DNA of 38,264 bases from Planctomycetota bacterium. Lineage in GTDB: Bacteria > Planctomycetota > Planctomycetia > Pirellulales > UBA1268. The position numbers were made by a program, and so were the translations under genes. Positions 1 through 8,731 of the stretch are shown piece by piece. The first letter of the stretch is position 1. Every line of letters starts with the position of its first letter. Below the pieces are notes generated by a model that saw only the letters and a list, made by a program, of their open reading frames with translations, ran no database searches and was not told where the DNA came from. Where the stretch lies: assembly GCA_014238855.1 (NCBI GenBank), contig JABAAH010000024.1, positions 1 through 38,264 of the forward strand, read 5' to 3'.

Positions 1-138
1 TTAACGCACTCAGTGATTCCGGCTGATACTCAATGCGACTTCTTAACTAGTCGTAACAGTAAATGACAAGTTGTTCGCAGTTGATAGGCCACACGGCACA
101 CAACAGGTCATTTGATTTCAAATCTGCTGACGCAACCC

Positions 139-786
139 TCATGGGGCCAGCCGTTCCAATGTCCACGCCTCCTGTTCAATACGGCTGAACCTCAGCCTGT
201 CATGCAGCCTGCTCGGACGTCCCTGCCAGAACTCGATCCGCTCTGGGATAACCCGGTATCCACCCCAGTGCTCAGGCCGAGGGATCGCCGACTCGTCAGA
301 GTACTTTTCTTGATACTCCTTCACGAGCTGCTCCAGTGTGTCTCGACTTGCAATCACCTCACTCTGCGGTGAACTCCAGGCACCGATCCGTGACTGACTA
401 GGCCGGCTCTGAAAATACGCATCGCTTTCCGACGCACTTAATTTGTCTACTCGACCCACAATCCGGACCTGCCTTTCTAACTCGACCCAGTGAAACGTCA
501 CAGCGGCATGCGGATTGGCAGCTAACTCCCGTCCTTTTTGACTGGCGTAATTACTAAAGAAACAGAAGCCTCGTTCATCATACCCGCGAAGCAAAACAAT
601 CCGGGCAGAAGGCCGACCTTCTAAGGTTGCCGTTGAAAGAGTCATCGCCTCGGGCTCAGGCAAACCTGCTGCAACCGCCTCGTCGTACCATGTTGTGAAC
701 TGATGGAATGGATCACTCGCAATTCCGTGCTCATCAAGAGCATCTCGCTCATAGCTTTTGCGAGCATGTGTTTCTCTTGAGGGCAT
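139..786 (-). CDS. pdxH: Pyridoxamine 5'-phosphate oxidase
   Basis: This cytosolic FMN enzyme oxidises pyridoxamine (or pyridoxine) 5'-phosphate to pyridoxal 5'-phosphate, the last step of vitamin B6 synthesis and salvage. The 215-residue length matches the family. Visible hallmarks are [20 protein letters not shown] (FMN-binding strand and loop), [19 protein letters not shown], the [16 protein letters not shown] segment, and the C-terminal [15 protein letters not shown] followed by a terminal RLAP, where substrate and FMN contacts lie. The ATG is preceded by AAGGAAA on the minus strand, which supports this start. The gene stands alone; the next gene on the same strand ends about 195 bp upstream. 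Nothing is truncated and the identification is firm. Confidence 0.96.
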   Translation of the reverse strand: MPSRETHARKSYERDALDEHGIASDPFHQFTTWYDEAVAAGLPEPEAMTLSTATLEGRPSARIVLLRGYDERGFCFFSNYASQKGRELAANPHAAVTFHWVELERQVRIVGRVDKLSASESDAYFQSRPSQSRIGAWSSPQSEVIASRDTLEQLVKEYQEKYSDESAIPRPEHWGGYRVIPERIEFWQGRPSRLHDRLRFSRIEQEAWTLERLAP

Positions 787-894
787 TTTCCTTGAATCCT
801 TTCAATATATAAAAAGCATTTTGCAAACGAACACCAGAGTTATCATAGCCATCTTTAATACCCTGAAACTTCAAACAGTTACACGTTGAGTTGG

Positions 895-920
895 ATGACA
901 ACGACATTCAATATTGTCAT
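895..920. repeat. 7-bp inverted repeat between two minus-strand genes
   Basis: ATGACAA at 895-901 is the reverse complement of TTGTCAT at 914-920, with 12 nt between. It lies between the stop of the zinc-ribbon gene and the start of pdxH, in the pdxH upstream region. It has no T-tract and could be an operator or chance. Confidence 0.3.
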
Positions 921-981
921 GATATGAATGCTATCGAGAATGACTATATACCCGCTTAGCGATCTACCAATTTACCATGCA

Positions 982-1305
982 TTACTTTCCACAATGTGGA
1001 CACTCTCCGGCAACACAAAACGATTGTATCGTTCTAGATTCACCACAATGAATACACAGAGAATCTTGCTTTGCAATCGATTGATACGCCGTGTCTTTCA
1101 GCAAAAAAATTCCAGAAATGCCTGCTGTTGCCACAAGGAGCCACAGCACGGCAGGCCGCACATTGTCGATACCACCAAAACTTTGAACCACAGCGGCGAT
1201 TGCAACGAGGGTCGTCGGGATCGCCGAATACGCGAATAGTCGACACTTTTTCCATGGCGAATGTCTTCTCAACCCGTTTACCTGCAATCCCTCGACTTTT
1301 CGCAT
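982..1305 (-). CDS. Small membrane protein with C-terminal zinc ribbon
   Basis: I do not recognise a named family. The protein has a basic N-terminus (HSPWKKCRLF), two hydrophobic segments (IPTTLVAIAAVVQSF and RPAVLWLLVATAGISGIFLL), and a C-terminal zinc ribbon built from CIHCGESRT and CPHCGK. The expected topology is two membrane helices with the ribbon in the cytoplasm. I chose the ATG at 1305 (107 residues); an in-frame GTG at 1326 would add seven residues. It is transcribed towards pdxH, but the roughly 195-bp gap does not suggest tight coupling. Paired CxxC motifs and hydrophobic helices in one frame make a real gene likely; the function is unknown. Confidence 0.65.
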   Translation of the reverse strand: MRKVEGLQVNGLRRHSPWKKCRLFAYSAIPTTLVAIAAVVQSFGGIDNVRPAVLWLLVATAGISGIFLLKDTAYQSIAKQDSLCIHCGESRTIQSFCVAGECPHCGK

Positions 1306-1718
1306 GTGATGAATTGATTCTCCCACTGACTCAAACCAATGGAGCTTAAGCAGTCACCGGCTCGTGCCCGAACAGGAGCGCGCGTGTGTTTTTGAATGTT
1401 CCCGTGATTCACGGCCACAAAAGAATCGTGAGCTAGCCGGCGAAAGCAGCCAAACAGGCCAATCTTTTGTGAGCATCCTGCACCCTTGCCCACGGTGGGT
1501 CATTTTTGGAAGTGCCAGGCCCTTTTGGCCCGATTTCAAGCACCTGACTCGCATATTCCGGAAACCGCGGTACACTAAAACTTCCTGCGTCCAGGAGCAA
1601 GGCGGTTGTTTCCAAGTCTTTCGAAACAACCCAGCAAATTTAAAATCGTGCATCCAACCAGCCTTGGGTGAAACGAACAGCATATTTATTCAAAGGTATT
1701 CAAGGGCAACTAAAACAG
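1306..1718. other. Non-coding stretch upstream of rpsD
   Basis: About 410 bp between divergent genes. Short overlapping open frames exist on both strands but none has a recognisable domain or a ribosome-binding site. It presumably holds the rpsD promoter and leader; a TACACT hexamer near 1571 could be a -10 box, but no convincing -35 is seen. Confidence 0.5.
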
Positions 1719-2330
1719 ATGGGTCATTACACTGGGGCTAAAGCTCGTATCAATCGTCGTCTTGGGTCTATGATCTTTGAAAGTGCTGGAGCAATAAGAG
1801 CATCGGAGCGACGTTCCGATCCACCTGGTGTTCGGTCAAAAAGACGCAACAAGCCTTCCACATACGGCGAAGGCCTGATTGAAAAACAAAAAGTCAAGTA
1901 TTACTACGGTTTTGGTGAAAAACAGCTCCGAAGGTTTTTTGCCAAAGCGGCACGAAAAATCGGTAACACCGGTGATATCTTTCTTATTGAATGCGAATTG
2001 CGGCTCGACAACGTTGTCCGCAGAAGTGGCTTTACGAAGACGCGGCCCCAAGCTCGCCAAGGCATTGTCCACGGTCATTTCACTGTGAATGGTGTTCCTG
2101 TTGACAAACCTTCTTTTCAGGTCAAGCCTGGAGACGTTGTTGATGTCAGAAGGAAAGGGAAGCTTGTGGATTTGTACCAACAGGCTATTGCAACTCAAAC
2201 TGGCGAGCCGTGTGATTGGATCAGTTCGGACAACGAACGGCTAAGATTTTCAGTTGACAGACGACCTGATAAATCAGACGTTAGCCTGCCGGTAAATATC
2301 AACAAAGTTGTTGAATTCATGTCCCGCTAA
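1719..2330 (+). CDS. rpsD: 30S ribosomal protein S4
   Basis: S4 is a primary 16S rRNA-binding protein that nucleates assembly of the small-subunit body. The product begins MGHYTGAKARINRRLG, the usual S4 N-terminus, so I chose the ATG at 1719; the open frame extends 17 codons further upstream without family resemblance. At 203 residues the length is normal. Residues 90-155 form the S4 RNA-binding domain (RLDNVVRRSGFTKTRPQARQ, then GHFTVNGVPVDKPSFQVKPG). The N-terminal CxxC zinc knuckle of some S4 proteins is absent, so this is the zinc-independent form. An AGGG lies about 12 nt before the ATG. The gene stands alone and not in the alpha operon with rpoA, rpsM and rpsK. Confidence 0.96.
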   Translation: MGHYTGAKARINRRLGSMIFESAGAIRASERRSDPPGVRSKRRNKPSTYGEGLIEKQKVKYYYGFGEKQLRRFFAKAARKIGNTGDIFLIECELRLDNVVRRSGFTKTRPQARQGIVHGHFTVNGVPVDKPSFQVKPGDVVDVRRKGKLVDLYQQAIATQTGEPCDWISSDNERLRFSVDRRPDKSDVSLPVNINKVVEFMSR

Positions 2331-2532
2331 TTCATCGCGGGATTCTTGATGGCGAGTAGAAAAGCAGATATGCGATCCGTCTGATCACGTTCCTGCTATT
2401 TTTTGAACGTGTCGAAAAAAGTAGCCATTCTTTGGTTTCCTAAAATGTGATGAACACAGTGCCTTTCAGGATTGAGTGACTCCTGACCTAGACTGCTAGT
2501 CTCGTTTCTCAGACTTTTTCCTACGTCTTTTT

Positions 2533-2560
2533 TTCAACATCCACGCTTCAACATCCACGC
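2533..2560. repeat. Perfect 14-bp tandem duplication at the end of the broken esterase gene
   Basis: TTCAACATCCACGC occurs twice in direct succession, at 2533-2546 and 2547-2560. Because 14 is not a multiple of 3, the second copy shifts the reading frame of the esterase C-terminus. After ...AWMLK the current frame ends as RGC and stops, while removing one copy would give a longer basic tail. Confidence 0.9.
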
Positions 2561-3238
2561 ATAGAGTTCTGGATTTTCATATGTTTCGGTCCAGCAATCG
2601 TGACCTGCATGTGGATAGATTGTGATCTTTGGCCCTCCACCTGCTTTCCGAATTGCAGTAATCATTGACTCTGAAAAAGAAGCGGGGACGACCTTATCTG
2701 CTGCGCCGTGAAATATTCATGCAGGAAGATTGATCAAGAGTTTTCCATCAAGCGTATTCCCGCCCCCACATATTGGGGCAATTGCAGCAAATCGTTCTGG
2801 GGAATACGCCGCGAGATCCCATGTACCAAACCCACCCATGCTCAGCCCCGTTATATAAATCCGGTCCTCGTCGATATCATTGCTTTTGATAACTTCATCC
2901 AGAAGCGAGGTAAGTCGCCAAGCCTCCCAACGACTTCCTCGCGGACATTGCGGGGACACGACCACAAAAGGAAACCTCTTTCCATTTTCGATACGCTTTG
3001 GTGGGCCATGCTTTTTTACAAGATTGATATCACTGCCACATTCACCCAAACCATGAAGGAAAAGCATCAGAGGCCAACCCTCAATGGCCGGCTCTTCCTG
3101 TGGAACAGCAATAAGATATTGCATCTCGACAGCTATATCCGTGCGAAGTACTGCTACTTCCTGAAGCCGAACCTCCTGGCCAGAACAAATCACTGGGAAC
3201 AAAAAGGCCACAATGAGAATTACACTTTTTTTGAACAT
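2534..3238 (-). pseudogene. Secreted carboxylesterase (alpha/beta hydrolase) interrupted by an in-frame TGA
   Basis: This is a secreted serine hydrolase of the phospholipase/carboxylesterase or prolyl-oligopeptidase-like type. A signal peptide (MFKKSVILIVAFLFPVICSG) is followed by the oxyanion segment LMLFLHGLGECGSD and the nucleophile elbow GLSMGGFGT. The frame stops at a TGA (2717-2719) after INLPA. Beyond it the same frame continues cleanly as IFHGAADKVVPASF, carrying the acid Asp, then IYPHAGHDCW with the catalytic His, ending at 2534. Family members normally have Trp at the stop position (PxWxFHG), so a single TGG-to-TGA change explains the break. Other Trp residues use TGG, so TGA is not recoded genome-wide. 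The start at 3238 has GAAGG upstream; an alternative start is at 3268. A sequencing error is possible. Confidence 0.85.
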
Positions 3239-3285
3239 TCGTTTACAACCTTCAGAGGACTTCTTCAAAACCTGAGAAAATTTCT

Positions 3286-4836
3286 ATGAGCAAACGCATC
3301 TTCAATGGTCTGCTTAGCGTTCTCCTATCCATGAATAATCCGTTAGCAACCGCATGGTCTCAAGAGACTCACAACGAATCTATCCGAAATCCAAGTTTTG
3401 AGTCAGACAATGGGTGGCATCATCTACGAACTGAATCAAATGAATACTACGCACCGGTTCACGGTACTCGTTATGCCGTACTCAATGGGAGTGGAGCGAA
3501 AATTGAGCAGGAAACGAGCCTCCAACTATCAGAGGGAAAGACATTCCATGTGACGATCTGGGCACGAAGCATCTTTGATACAAACCATTCGCAACAACTC
3601 ACGAGCCCAACACAAGACTATCCAGACGGCAGTAATGAAATCTCACGTGTTCGGCTGGAATTACGAATTGGTAATAAATCACTCGCCGAAAATGAAGCAG
3701 GCATGAACCCCGTCGAAATTCTTGGTGCGCCACAGGAATTTTCCAACGACGATGGTGGCAATGTATGGATTGATGGAGGGTATCGACATGCCTTTAGTGA
3801 GAGCCGATTCGTTCAGAATTTGGAACATGACCCCATTCATGATCCCTGGGACATCGCACCTGACTTTGAAGACTACAAGCGGGCACAGGAAGACCACGGT
3901 GCAGTGTGCCCTGTCATCATTCGAGATAGAAAACTCTTATATGTCAGCACCTTTGAGGACCCAGAAGGTGAACTCGAAGAATACCACGCCATCCAATTTA
4001 TTGAGCCGACTGGGGATGGTTCACCGGACTATCATTGGCCACCATCGCCTCCTGAGAAATATGAGAACCTCGTTTTATCTCATGCTGGTGATGAAGAAAT
4101 TATTGCCTTCGACCCGTATGTTTTTTTTGATGAGATTGATCAAAGACTCTGGATGGCCTGGGGAGGCAACTTTATTGCAGTCACTGAACTGAATCCAATA
4201 ACCGGACTGCTGCTTCATGAGCAAGAAAATCCAGAAGTGATGACTCATGAAAACATTCATGCAAGGGTTGCCGACCGGGCCACGGACCAACAAGACATAT
4301 GGACAGGCGATAACCAATGGATCGAGGGCGCGGCCATCTACCGAAAGAATGATTTCTGGTATTTGTTTGCCAGCTATGGAAGCCTCATGGAAAGCTATAC
4401 CATCCGAATGGGTCGTAGCCGTGATCCAATGGGGCCGTACGTTGACAAGGACGGCATTGCTTTAACTCAGTTTAATAAACAAAAGCGACGTTTCGGAAAC
4501 AGCTTCTTCCTTGGTGATGATAGGGCACAGATCGTCCCAGGCCATCCACACTTGTGGGAAGAAGGTGAACAAACATTTGTTGGATACGATTACCGGAAAA
4601 GTAAAAAGAGAGTCGATGGGACTGAAGAATCTCGTGACATATTTGGCATCCGAAAAGTATATTGGAAACATGATTGGCCAACGATCTGGACACCTATTTC
4701 CGTCAGCATCTCAGCTGAGCAATACCCAGCACTTCTTGGACAACAAATCATTTTATCAATTGAAAACACAGGTGACCCTGACAGCATCATCGCTGTCGAC
4801 AACATTTCATGTAGCGATGTCACACAGAATAAATGA
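3286..4836 (+). CDS. Secreted family-43-like glycosyl hydrolase
   Basis: The protein begins with a probable signal peptide (to about AWSQ, residue 26), then a jelly-roll carbohydrate-binding-like region (residues 30-130: IRNPSFESDNGWHHLR, KTFHVTIWARS). A five-bladed propeller follows, at about 200-470. GH43-type signatures are FDPYVFFDEIDQRLWMAWGG (Asp276, the usual pKa modulator), WIEGAAIYRKNDFWYLFASY (Glu347, the usual acid) and VPGHPHLWEEGEQTFVGYDY. The canonical Asp base near the propeller start is not obvious. The end (DPDSIIAVDNISC) resembles the last strands of a carbohydrate-binding jelly roll. The substrate is probably an arabinan- or xylan-like glycan. It is divergent from the broken esterase (start codons 47 bp apart), suggesting a shared promoter region and a carbohydrate locus. 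Confidence 0.82.
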   Translation: MSKRIFNGLLSVLLSMNNPLATAWSQETHNESIRNPSFESDNGWHHLRTESNEYYAPVHGTRYAVLNGSGAKIEQETSLQLSEGKTFHVTIWARSIFDTNHSQQLTSPTQDYPDGSNEISRVRLELRIGNKSLAENEAGMNPVEILGAPQEFSNDDGGNVWIDGGYRHAFSESRFVQNLEHDPIHDPWDIAPDFEDYKRAQEDHGAVCPVIIRDRKLLYVSTFEDPEGELEEYHAIQFIEPTGDGSPDYHWPPSPPEKYENLVLSHAGDEEIIAFDPYVFFDEIDQRLWMAWGGNFIAVTELNPITGLLLHEQENPEVMTHENIHARVADRATDQQDIWTGDNQWIEGAAIYRKNDFWYLFASYGSLMESYTIRMGRSRDPMGPYVDKDGIALTQFNKQKRRFGNSFFLGDDRAQIVPGHPHLWEEGEQTFVGYDYRKSKKRVDGTEESRDIFGIRKVYWKHDWPTIWTPISVSISAEQYPALLGQQIILSIENTGDPDSIIAVDNISCSDVTQNK

Positions 4837-5203
4837 AACGCTAGGCACTTCAGTATTCAAAGGATTCCGGATCCAGCAGAGGGTTAATTACTGAATTTAG
4901 CAACCTTCAATACAAACTGAGACTGAGTACTATACAAAGGGTCGAAAGAGATTCTTCCGGTTATGTATCAACCAATCATTCCTCGGAAACATTGATGACC
5001 GGCAAAAGACCGAATGCATTCACGCACGCTTAGCGTATCAGTCAACCTTTAAAACAAGGTCGAACTGAAATTCATTTTTTTCCCGTGATGACTTCCGCAC
5101 CTAACGAACTTCTCTCAGGACTATTATTTTTTTCACATCAGATGTGGAGACACTTTTTCCTACAGTACCCATTCACTACATACCTTTCGGCAGTAGCACA
5201 TGC
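4837..5203. other. Non-coding gap between convergent genes
   Basis: About 370 bp separate the GH43 gene and the PVC dehydrogenase gene, which converge. No convincing coding frame is seen. CACATC-A-GATGTG at 5134-5146 is a near-perfect palindrome after a run of eight T residues. A clear intrinsic terminator for either gene was not found. Confidence 0.5.
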
Positions 5204-8200
5204 TTATTCAACATGAGCACTACGTTTCGTCTCTTCTTCAAGCGTGCCCAGATAGGCAACAAGATCTCGTACTTGCCGTTTTGATAACTGCTTCACCAGA
5301 TCCGCGGGCATCCCAGAAAGCCCTGCCTGCATTTCATCAATATCTTCCTTGAGAAGCGTAGTACGTTTCCCTTCTGCATCCTCGACAATGAAATGCCCTG
5401 AGGCTTCCTCTTTGACGATACCAGACTGAACACGCCCTGTAGCCATCAAGAATTGCACCGTTGAATATCCAGGGGAGATCTTTGCACTCGGTAAAACAAT
5501 AGATTCAAGAAGATACTCTGCAGTTTTTTCCCGACCGACTTTTGAAAGATTCGGGCCTACATTTCCTCCACGCTCATTCACCATATGACATCGAACACAA
5601 TTTACCTTCTGATTTTTAAAGAAGACTTTTTCTCCCTGCTTCGCATTGCCACCTGAAAGGCACTCCGCGTAGTTACCAAGAGGATTTTCTGGGTTGCGTC
5701 TGTTGTCTAATTCACGAGCAATATCGACGAGAGACCTCTCGCCTCTCTCTCGTGCTGCCTCAAGAAGATCAAGCCGAATAGCGATATTTTCATCTGACAT
5801 CAGTTGAAATTGGAGAGCTTTCATGAGAACATCGTCTGCTTTCACCGAATTCATCTGAACAAGCATCTGAATGACCTGTTGTTGTTCATCGGTTGAATCA
5901 CCTTGAAGCACATACTCAGACTCTGCAATAGCTGCGAGTGGATCACTTGTTGCAAGTATTCTCCTTGCGACTTTACGTACGGCAGCGTCGTCATCACGAA
6001 CGAGAGAGCGGATAGAATCAGCCAAGTCTTGATCATGAAGATCAAACAAGGATTCAAGACAGGCCGCACGCACATCGGGATCTTCACTTTCATTACCTAC
6101 TTTTGACGTTAATAAATCGATTGCCACCTCGACGTGAAAAAAAGCAACTAATTCTGCCGCCTTGATTGTGACTTTTGCAGGGCCAGTAAAAATTCCAACG
6201 AGTTGTCCTGACAGGAATTGGGTTAGATCCAGCTCCTCCCTTTTTTGGACCGGACGATATTGACCTGAGAGACGGTCAATATTTGATGGCTCTTCCCATG
6301 CCATCAAGGCGTCCATAGCTTCAACTCGGACATCCGCACTTACTTTAGGGTCAGCCGCGATTGTAAGAACCATTTCCGCCTCAGGGAGTCCACCCCGTCG
6401 AAAAGATGCGGCGACAGCATATCTTCGAACACTATTAGAAACATTTGGCTTTCCGGCTAATTCAGAAAGCATGCGAACAGATTCTTCATCCCCATTTCCG
6501 TATAGCCCACGCGCAGCTTCTATCACAACTTGAGCATCTATATCATGAAGAAATACCCCAAGTCGAGAAGAGTGCATTTTTGCCAAGGCAACAACTGCCC
6601 CCAGCCTTACTGGTTGGCGTGCGTCAGACACACATTGAACCAACTGCTCTACGGTGGCGCAGAGTGACAAGGAAGAACAAACCGCACAACGCAGAACGGG
6701 ATCAACATTATGGTTTTCAGCAAGAACATCAAGCAGTGCAGGAACCGCTTGCGACAATGTTTTTTTCTCGTGCCTGGCAATTCTTCCTAGAGCGATTGCA
6801 ACTGCAGCCTTTTCAGAGAAAGAACATTTGCTTGCATCTTTTTCGTGTAAGGCATGAATCAAGTATGGAACAGCTTGCTGGGAATGCCCGTCACCTAAAA
6901 CCACAATTGCATTCCGTCTTATCTCAGCATGCGAATCCGTGAGTAATGGCAGGATATCTACTGCGTTCACCTTCTTCTTTCGAAGCAGTTGTCCCAGCCC
7001 CCAGATCGCATGAATTCTTGCCAGGACGTCATGGTCGTTCGCAAAACTTATCTCAACAAGAGGCCCGACGTCTCCACGCTCAACGAGGGCGAACTGCGCT
7101 CGCTGGCGAACACGTCGATCGTCATGTTCAAGCAGATTGACAAGTTCAATAGTCGAAAGTTTCTCAAGGCCAACCTGTAACAGTTCAGCAATCTCTGTGG
7201 ATGCCTCTTGAGATGATGACGTAAGCCGAACAATTCTGCCTTTCCCTGTACCGTTCCAACCGCTTATCCAGTCAGAAACATACATGTTCCCGTCAAATCC
7301 AAAGTCGACATCTGTTGCAAGGATGCCTTTGATAAACCACTCGCTATCTTGTAACGTAAATCCCGCACCACGTTTCTCAACAGCGAAAGAGCGGATTCCA
7401 CTCAATGCTGGCGTACCGTAGAAATCAGCCAGAAAGAAGTGATTGTTGTATTGTGTCGGCAACCCTGTGCCCGGATATGCCACAAATCCAGAAGGACCAT
7501 CGGCTAGATTTGCGACGGGTGGAAGAATAGAGGCCGGCTGCACAGCGGTAGTCTTTTCATCACACCTGTAGGGCAACCAGATTCGCTCTCTATTCCATGG
7601 TCCTCGATCATCAAGATATTGGTAATACATTCGCCAACCCGAATCTGATTCGGGAAGCACGTAGACAAGCCTCGCTAGATCACCAGAATCAGAATTATTG
7701 TCTCCCGTGAAAAGATTTCCGTAGTCATCAAAAGCAAGTTCCTGTGGATTACGAAGACCATAGGCAAACTCTTGAAGGCCTGAACCATCTCGCTCACATC
7801 GAAAAACGGCACCGCAGTACGGACGGTGTATACGATTCCCTTCTTGCGTAAGCACGTTATAGCCACGATCACCAATACTAAAATAAATACGTCCATCCGG
7901 GCCAAGCGTAAGGCCATGCATGTCGTGCCCGCGAAATGCGACTCGGACACCGTATCCACTATGCAAAGATTTTTTAACGTCAGCATGCCCGTCGTCATCA
8001 ATATCTTTCAATAGCCATAGATTTGGAATGCATGTGTAGTAGACGTCCCCATTGATTGCCAAAACACCTGCACCCGTTCCATCTTCAATCTCATTAAACC
8101 CATCAGCGAAAGTGACAACCTTGTCAGCGAATGTGTCTTGATCTGTATCGACAAGCAATCGTACACGATCTTCAAACACAGAATAATCATGCACTTTTTC

Positions 8201-8554
8201 ACCAAGATGCTTACGAAACATTGTCAATCGATCGGCAACATTCTGCGCAGCGAGATCATCTTCAAGCCATACCATATGTTTTCGATTATCTTCAACTCCT
8301 TTGCCTTGGCGGAATGTTTCACAGACAAACACTCGCCCCGTCTCGTCAATTGAAAATGCAACAGGATTCGCAACCAGTGACTCATCTGCAAAGACGTCCA
8401 TCTGCATACCAGGCGGTAACTTTAAGAATTCTGCGTTTGCCTTCCCGTCGCCTGATTCGCTGCTTTCTATAGCTTGTACTTCGCACCAAAATGATGCGAC
8501 AGAAACGAGCACCAGAGGAATCAAAGAGCAAAAAAAACTTGTATACTTGTTCAT
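5204..8554 (-). CDS. PVC-type membrane-bound dehydrogenase with HEAT repeats and cytochrome c
   Basis: This 1116-residue exported protein has three modules typical of planctomycetes and verrucomicrobia. After a signal peptide (NKYTSFFCSLIPLVLVSVAS) comes a sugar/alcohol-dehydrogenase-like beta-propeller (about 35-450: LPPGMQMDVFADESLVANP, FRGHDMHGLTLGPDGRIYFS, GLRNPQELAFDDYGNLFTGD). A long HEAT-repeat array follows (about 470-900: DDRRVRQRAQFALVERGDVG). The C-terminal cytochrome c has CVRCH at about 986-990, with a likely distal Met ligand in LSGMPADLV. The family is thought to oxidise sugars or other organics and pass electrons to its own heme; the substrate here is unknown. The ATG at 8554 starts just before the signal peptide; a GTG at 8605 would add 17 uncharacteristic residues. 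It faces the GH43 gene. Confidence 0.9.
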   Translation of the reverse strand: MNKYTSFFCSLIPLVLVSVASFWCEVQAIESSESGDGKANAEFLKLPPGMQMDVFADESLVANPVAFSIDETGRVFVCETFRQGKGVEDNRKHMVWLEDDLAAQNVADRLTMFRKHLGEKVHDYSVFEDRVRLLVDTDQDTFADKVVTFADGFNEIEDGTGAGVLAINGDVYYTCIPNLWLLKDIDDDGHADVKKSLHSGYGVRVAFRGHDMHGLTLGPDGRIYFSIGDRGYNVLTQEGNRIHRPYCGAVFRCERDGSGLQEFAYGLRNPQELAFDDYGNLFTGDNNSDSGDLARLVYVLPESDSGWRMYYQYLDDRGPWNRERIWLPYRCDEKTTAVQPASILPPVANLADGPSGFVAYPGTGLPTQYNNHFFLADFYGTPALSGIRSFAVEKRGAGFTLQDSEWFIKGILATDVDFGFDGNMYVSDWISGWNGTGKGRIVRLTSSSQEASTEIAELLQVGLEKLSTIELVNLLEHDDRRVRQRAQFALVERGDVGPLVEISFANDHDVLARIHAIWGLGQLLRKKKVNAVDILPLLTDSHAEIRRNAIVVLGDGHSQQAVPYLIHALHEKDASKCSFSEKAAVAIALGRIARHEKKTLSQAVPALLDVLAENHNVDPVLRCAVCSSLSLCATVEQLVQCVSDARQPVRLGAVVALAKMHSSRLGVFLHDIDAQVVIEAARGLYGNGDEESVRMLSELAGKPNVSNSVRRYAVAASFRRGGLPEAEMVLTIAADPKVSADVRVEAMDALMAWEEPSNIDRLSGQYRPVQKREELDLTQFLSGQLVGIFTGPAKVTIKAAELVAFFHVEVAIDLLTSKVGNESEDPDVRAACLESLFDLHDQDLADSIRSLVRDDDAAVRKVARRILATSDPLAAIAESEYVLQGDSTDEQQQVIQMLVQMNSVKADDVLMKALQFQLMSDENIAIRLDLLEAARERGERSLVDIARELDNRRNPENPLGNYAECLSGGNAKQGEKVFFKNQKVNCVRCHMVNERGGNVGPNLSKVGREKTAEYLLESIVLPSAKISPGYSTVQFLMATGRVQSGIVKEEASGHFIVEDAEGKRTTLLKEDIDEMQAGLSGMPADLVKQLSKRQVRDLVAYLGTLEEETKRSAHVE

Positions 8555-8731
8555 CTCAATACTGTCTGTGTCGAGGGACGGATAGACGTTGCATTCAGGA
8601 AACACGACATTAGAAGTTTACCAATAGAACTTCCGATAAAAGTATAGACCCTGTCCTAAACCTATATTTTTTTCGACACATTGCTTCCAAGTGACCGTGC
8701 CTTATTTCAGAAGACACCCGTTCTCATAAAG

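Noticed and set aside
2717-2719. Selenocysteine or stop-codon reassignment at the esterase TGA
   Set aside because: The expected residue is Trp, not Cys or Ser; other Trp codons are TGG, and several other genes in the window end in TGA.
2708-3289. A 193-codon plus-strand frame opposite the esterase
   Set aside because: It is antisense to a strongly recognisable hydrolase and shows no domain; shadow of real coding sequence.
5134-5146. CACATCAGATGTG as a terminator for the dehydrogenase gene
   Set aside because: The loop would be a single base, and on the minus strand it is followed by A residues, not T residues.
6445-6942. A 165-codon plus-strand frame opposite the PVC dehydrogenase
   Set aside because: Antisense to the HEAT-repeat region, His/Gln-rich composition expected from the complementary strand.
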